Origin: an uncultured Porphyromonas sp.
GTDB taxonomy: Bacteria; Bacteroidota; Bacteroidia; Bacteroidales; Porphyromonadaceae
Assembly: GCF_947254915.1 (NCBI RefSeq)
Contig: NZ_CAMYEZ010000014.1
Span: forward strand, 1 to 23,597
Reading direction: 5' to 3'
Length of the DNA: 23,597 bases
Part shown: positions 22,961-23,597 of the stretch, in pieces
Layout of the letters: each line of letters starts with the position of its first letter
Numbering within the stretch: position 1 is the first letter of the stretch
Translations under genes and position numbers: made by a program
Notes under the pieces: model-generated
The model's input: only the letters and a program-made list of their open reading frames with translations
The model's database searches: none
What the model was told of the DNA's origin: nothing

Positions 22961-23597
22961 CTAAGCTTTGTCGACCTTACTATCTATAGGCCAATACTTG
23001 TCCACGAGACTCTGACGGATGCTTACCTCGGCGGGGGTGAAGTACTTGGCAAAGAGGCTCCACGCATGATCGAGCATCTCGGTCGTATTGAGGTTGACGT
23101 CGATAGCTAGGAGGTCGTTGGCATAGTCCTTAGCGAAGTCTAGCGTACGCTGGTCGTAGTCTGTCAGGTCAAAGCCGTTCTCCAGCTTAGTCTGAGCATT
23201 GGCCGCATCGGCATAGAGACGTACGCCAGCATTCATCACCTGCGGGTGATCTTCGCGAGTCTTCTTACCGATGACCAGCTGCTTCAGACGAGATAGCGAG
23301 CGGAAGGGGTCTACGATTACCTTACCGATGGAGGAGTCACGACGCAGGTAGAGCTGACCTTCGGTGATGTAGCCCGTGTTATCTGGCACAGCGTGCGTGA
23401 TGTCGCCTCCTGAGAGGGTCGTCACAGCGATGATCGTGATGGAGCCTCCGTCGGGGAACTGTACGGCCTTCTCATAGATCTTAGCCAAGTCGGAGTAGAG
23501 TGAGCCTGGCATGGAGTCCTTAGAGGGGATTTGGTCCATACGGTTCGAGACGATGGAGAGTGCATCGGCGTAGTTGGTCATATCGGTCAGGAGGACC
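22961..23597 (-). CDS. atpB: V-type ATPase subunit B, 3' part (cut by the window edge)
   Basis: The C-terminal part of the non-catalytic, nucleotide-binding-fold subunit. The frame stays open to the window edge: VLLTD precedes the internal Met at 23581, giving the typical LTDMTNYADAL motif, so that Met is not the start. Further family blocks are PGSLYSDLAKIYEKA, GSITIIAVTTLSGGDITH, PDNTGYITEGQLYL, SLSRLKQLVIGKKTREDH and a helical end ARLYADAAN-like to YWPIDSKVDKA. The usual length is about 440 residues, so roughly half is missing. Subunits A and E should follow upstream outside the window. Confidence 0.94.
   Translation of the reverse strand, partial: VLLTDMTNYADALSIVSNRMDQIPSKDSMPGSLYSDLAKIYEKAVQFPDGGSITIIAVTTLSGGDITHAVPDNTGYITEGQLYLRRDSSIGKVIVDPFRSLSRLKQLVIGKKTREDHPQVMNAGVRLYADAANAQTKLENGFDLTDYDQRTLDFAKDYANDLLAIDVNLNTTEMLDHAWSLFAKYFTPAEVSIRQSLVDKYWPIDSKVDKA

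Overview
The window reads as a piece of chromosome from an anaerobic Bacteroidota species, most likely a Porphyromonas relative. This is inferred from gene content and promoter style; no search was run. Seven intergenic sites carry the Bacteroidota -7 box TAnnTTTG close to a gene start. The window also has a V-type (not F-type) ATPase with gene order B-D-I-K, a meso-diaminopimelate dehydrogenase (Ddh), a flavodiiron protein and a SPOR-domain lipoprotein. Nearly all of the window is ordinary core genome. No complete insertion sequence, CRISPR array, phage, tRNA or rRNA was seen.

Layout. 1-2215: an odd double inverted repeat, a XerC/D recombinase (-), then divergent aroQ and a SAM O-methyltransferase (+). 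2212-6558: minus-strand genes for a small four-helix membrane protein, a secreted 811-residue transglutaminase-like protein and CutC. 6684-10813: plus-strand genes for a small outer-membrane barrel protein and a large M16 zinc protease. 10814-11464: hairpins and a decayed gene fragment. 11465-18896: seven closely packed minus-strand genes, transcribed murB, a PhnP-like/LipB fusion, a YpfJ-type metallopeptidase, ddh, lgt, a flavodiiron protein and nagB. They join cell-wall precursor synthesis (MurB, Ddh), lipoprotein maturation (Lgt), lipoate attachment (LipB), oxygen/NO detoxification and amino-sugar catabolism. 18990-19472: a SPOR lipoprotein, itself a predicted Lgt substrate. 19991-23597: the distal half of a V-ATPase operon (K, I, D and the end of B). 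Its K subunit carries the residues of a Na+ binding site.

The most unusual content lies between genes. Three intergenic regions (about 3065-3171, 7460-7610 and 19666-19777) hold copies of one repeat element. Each has two full and one partial copy of a 21-bp tandem unit, a shared CACGGA-containing lead-in and inverted arms. All three face the same way relative to flanking transcription. The first copy sits inside a 351-bp segment bounded by an 18-bp, one-mismatch terminal inverted repeat, like a MITE. The best protein-level oddity is the single 517-codon frame joining a PhnP-like metallo-beta-lactamase domain to a complete LipB octanoyltransferase.
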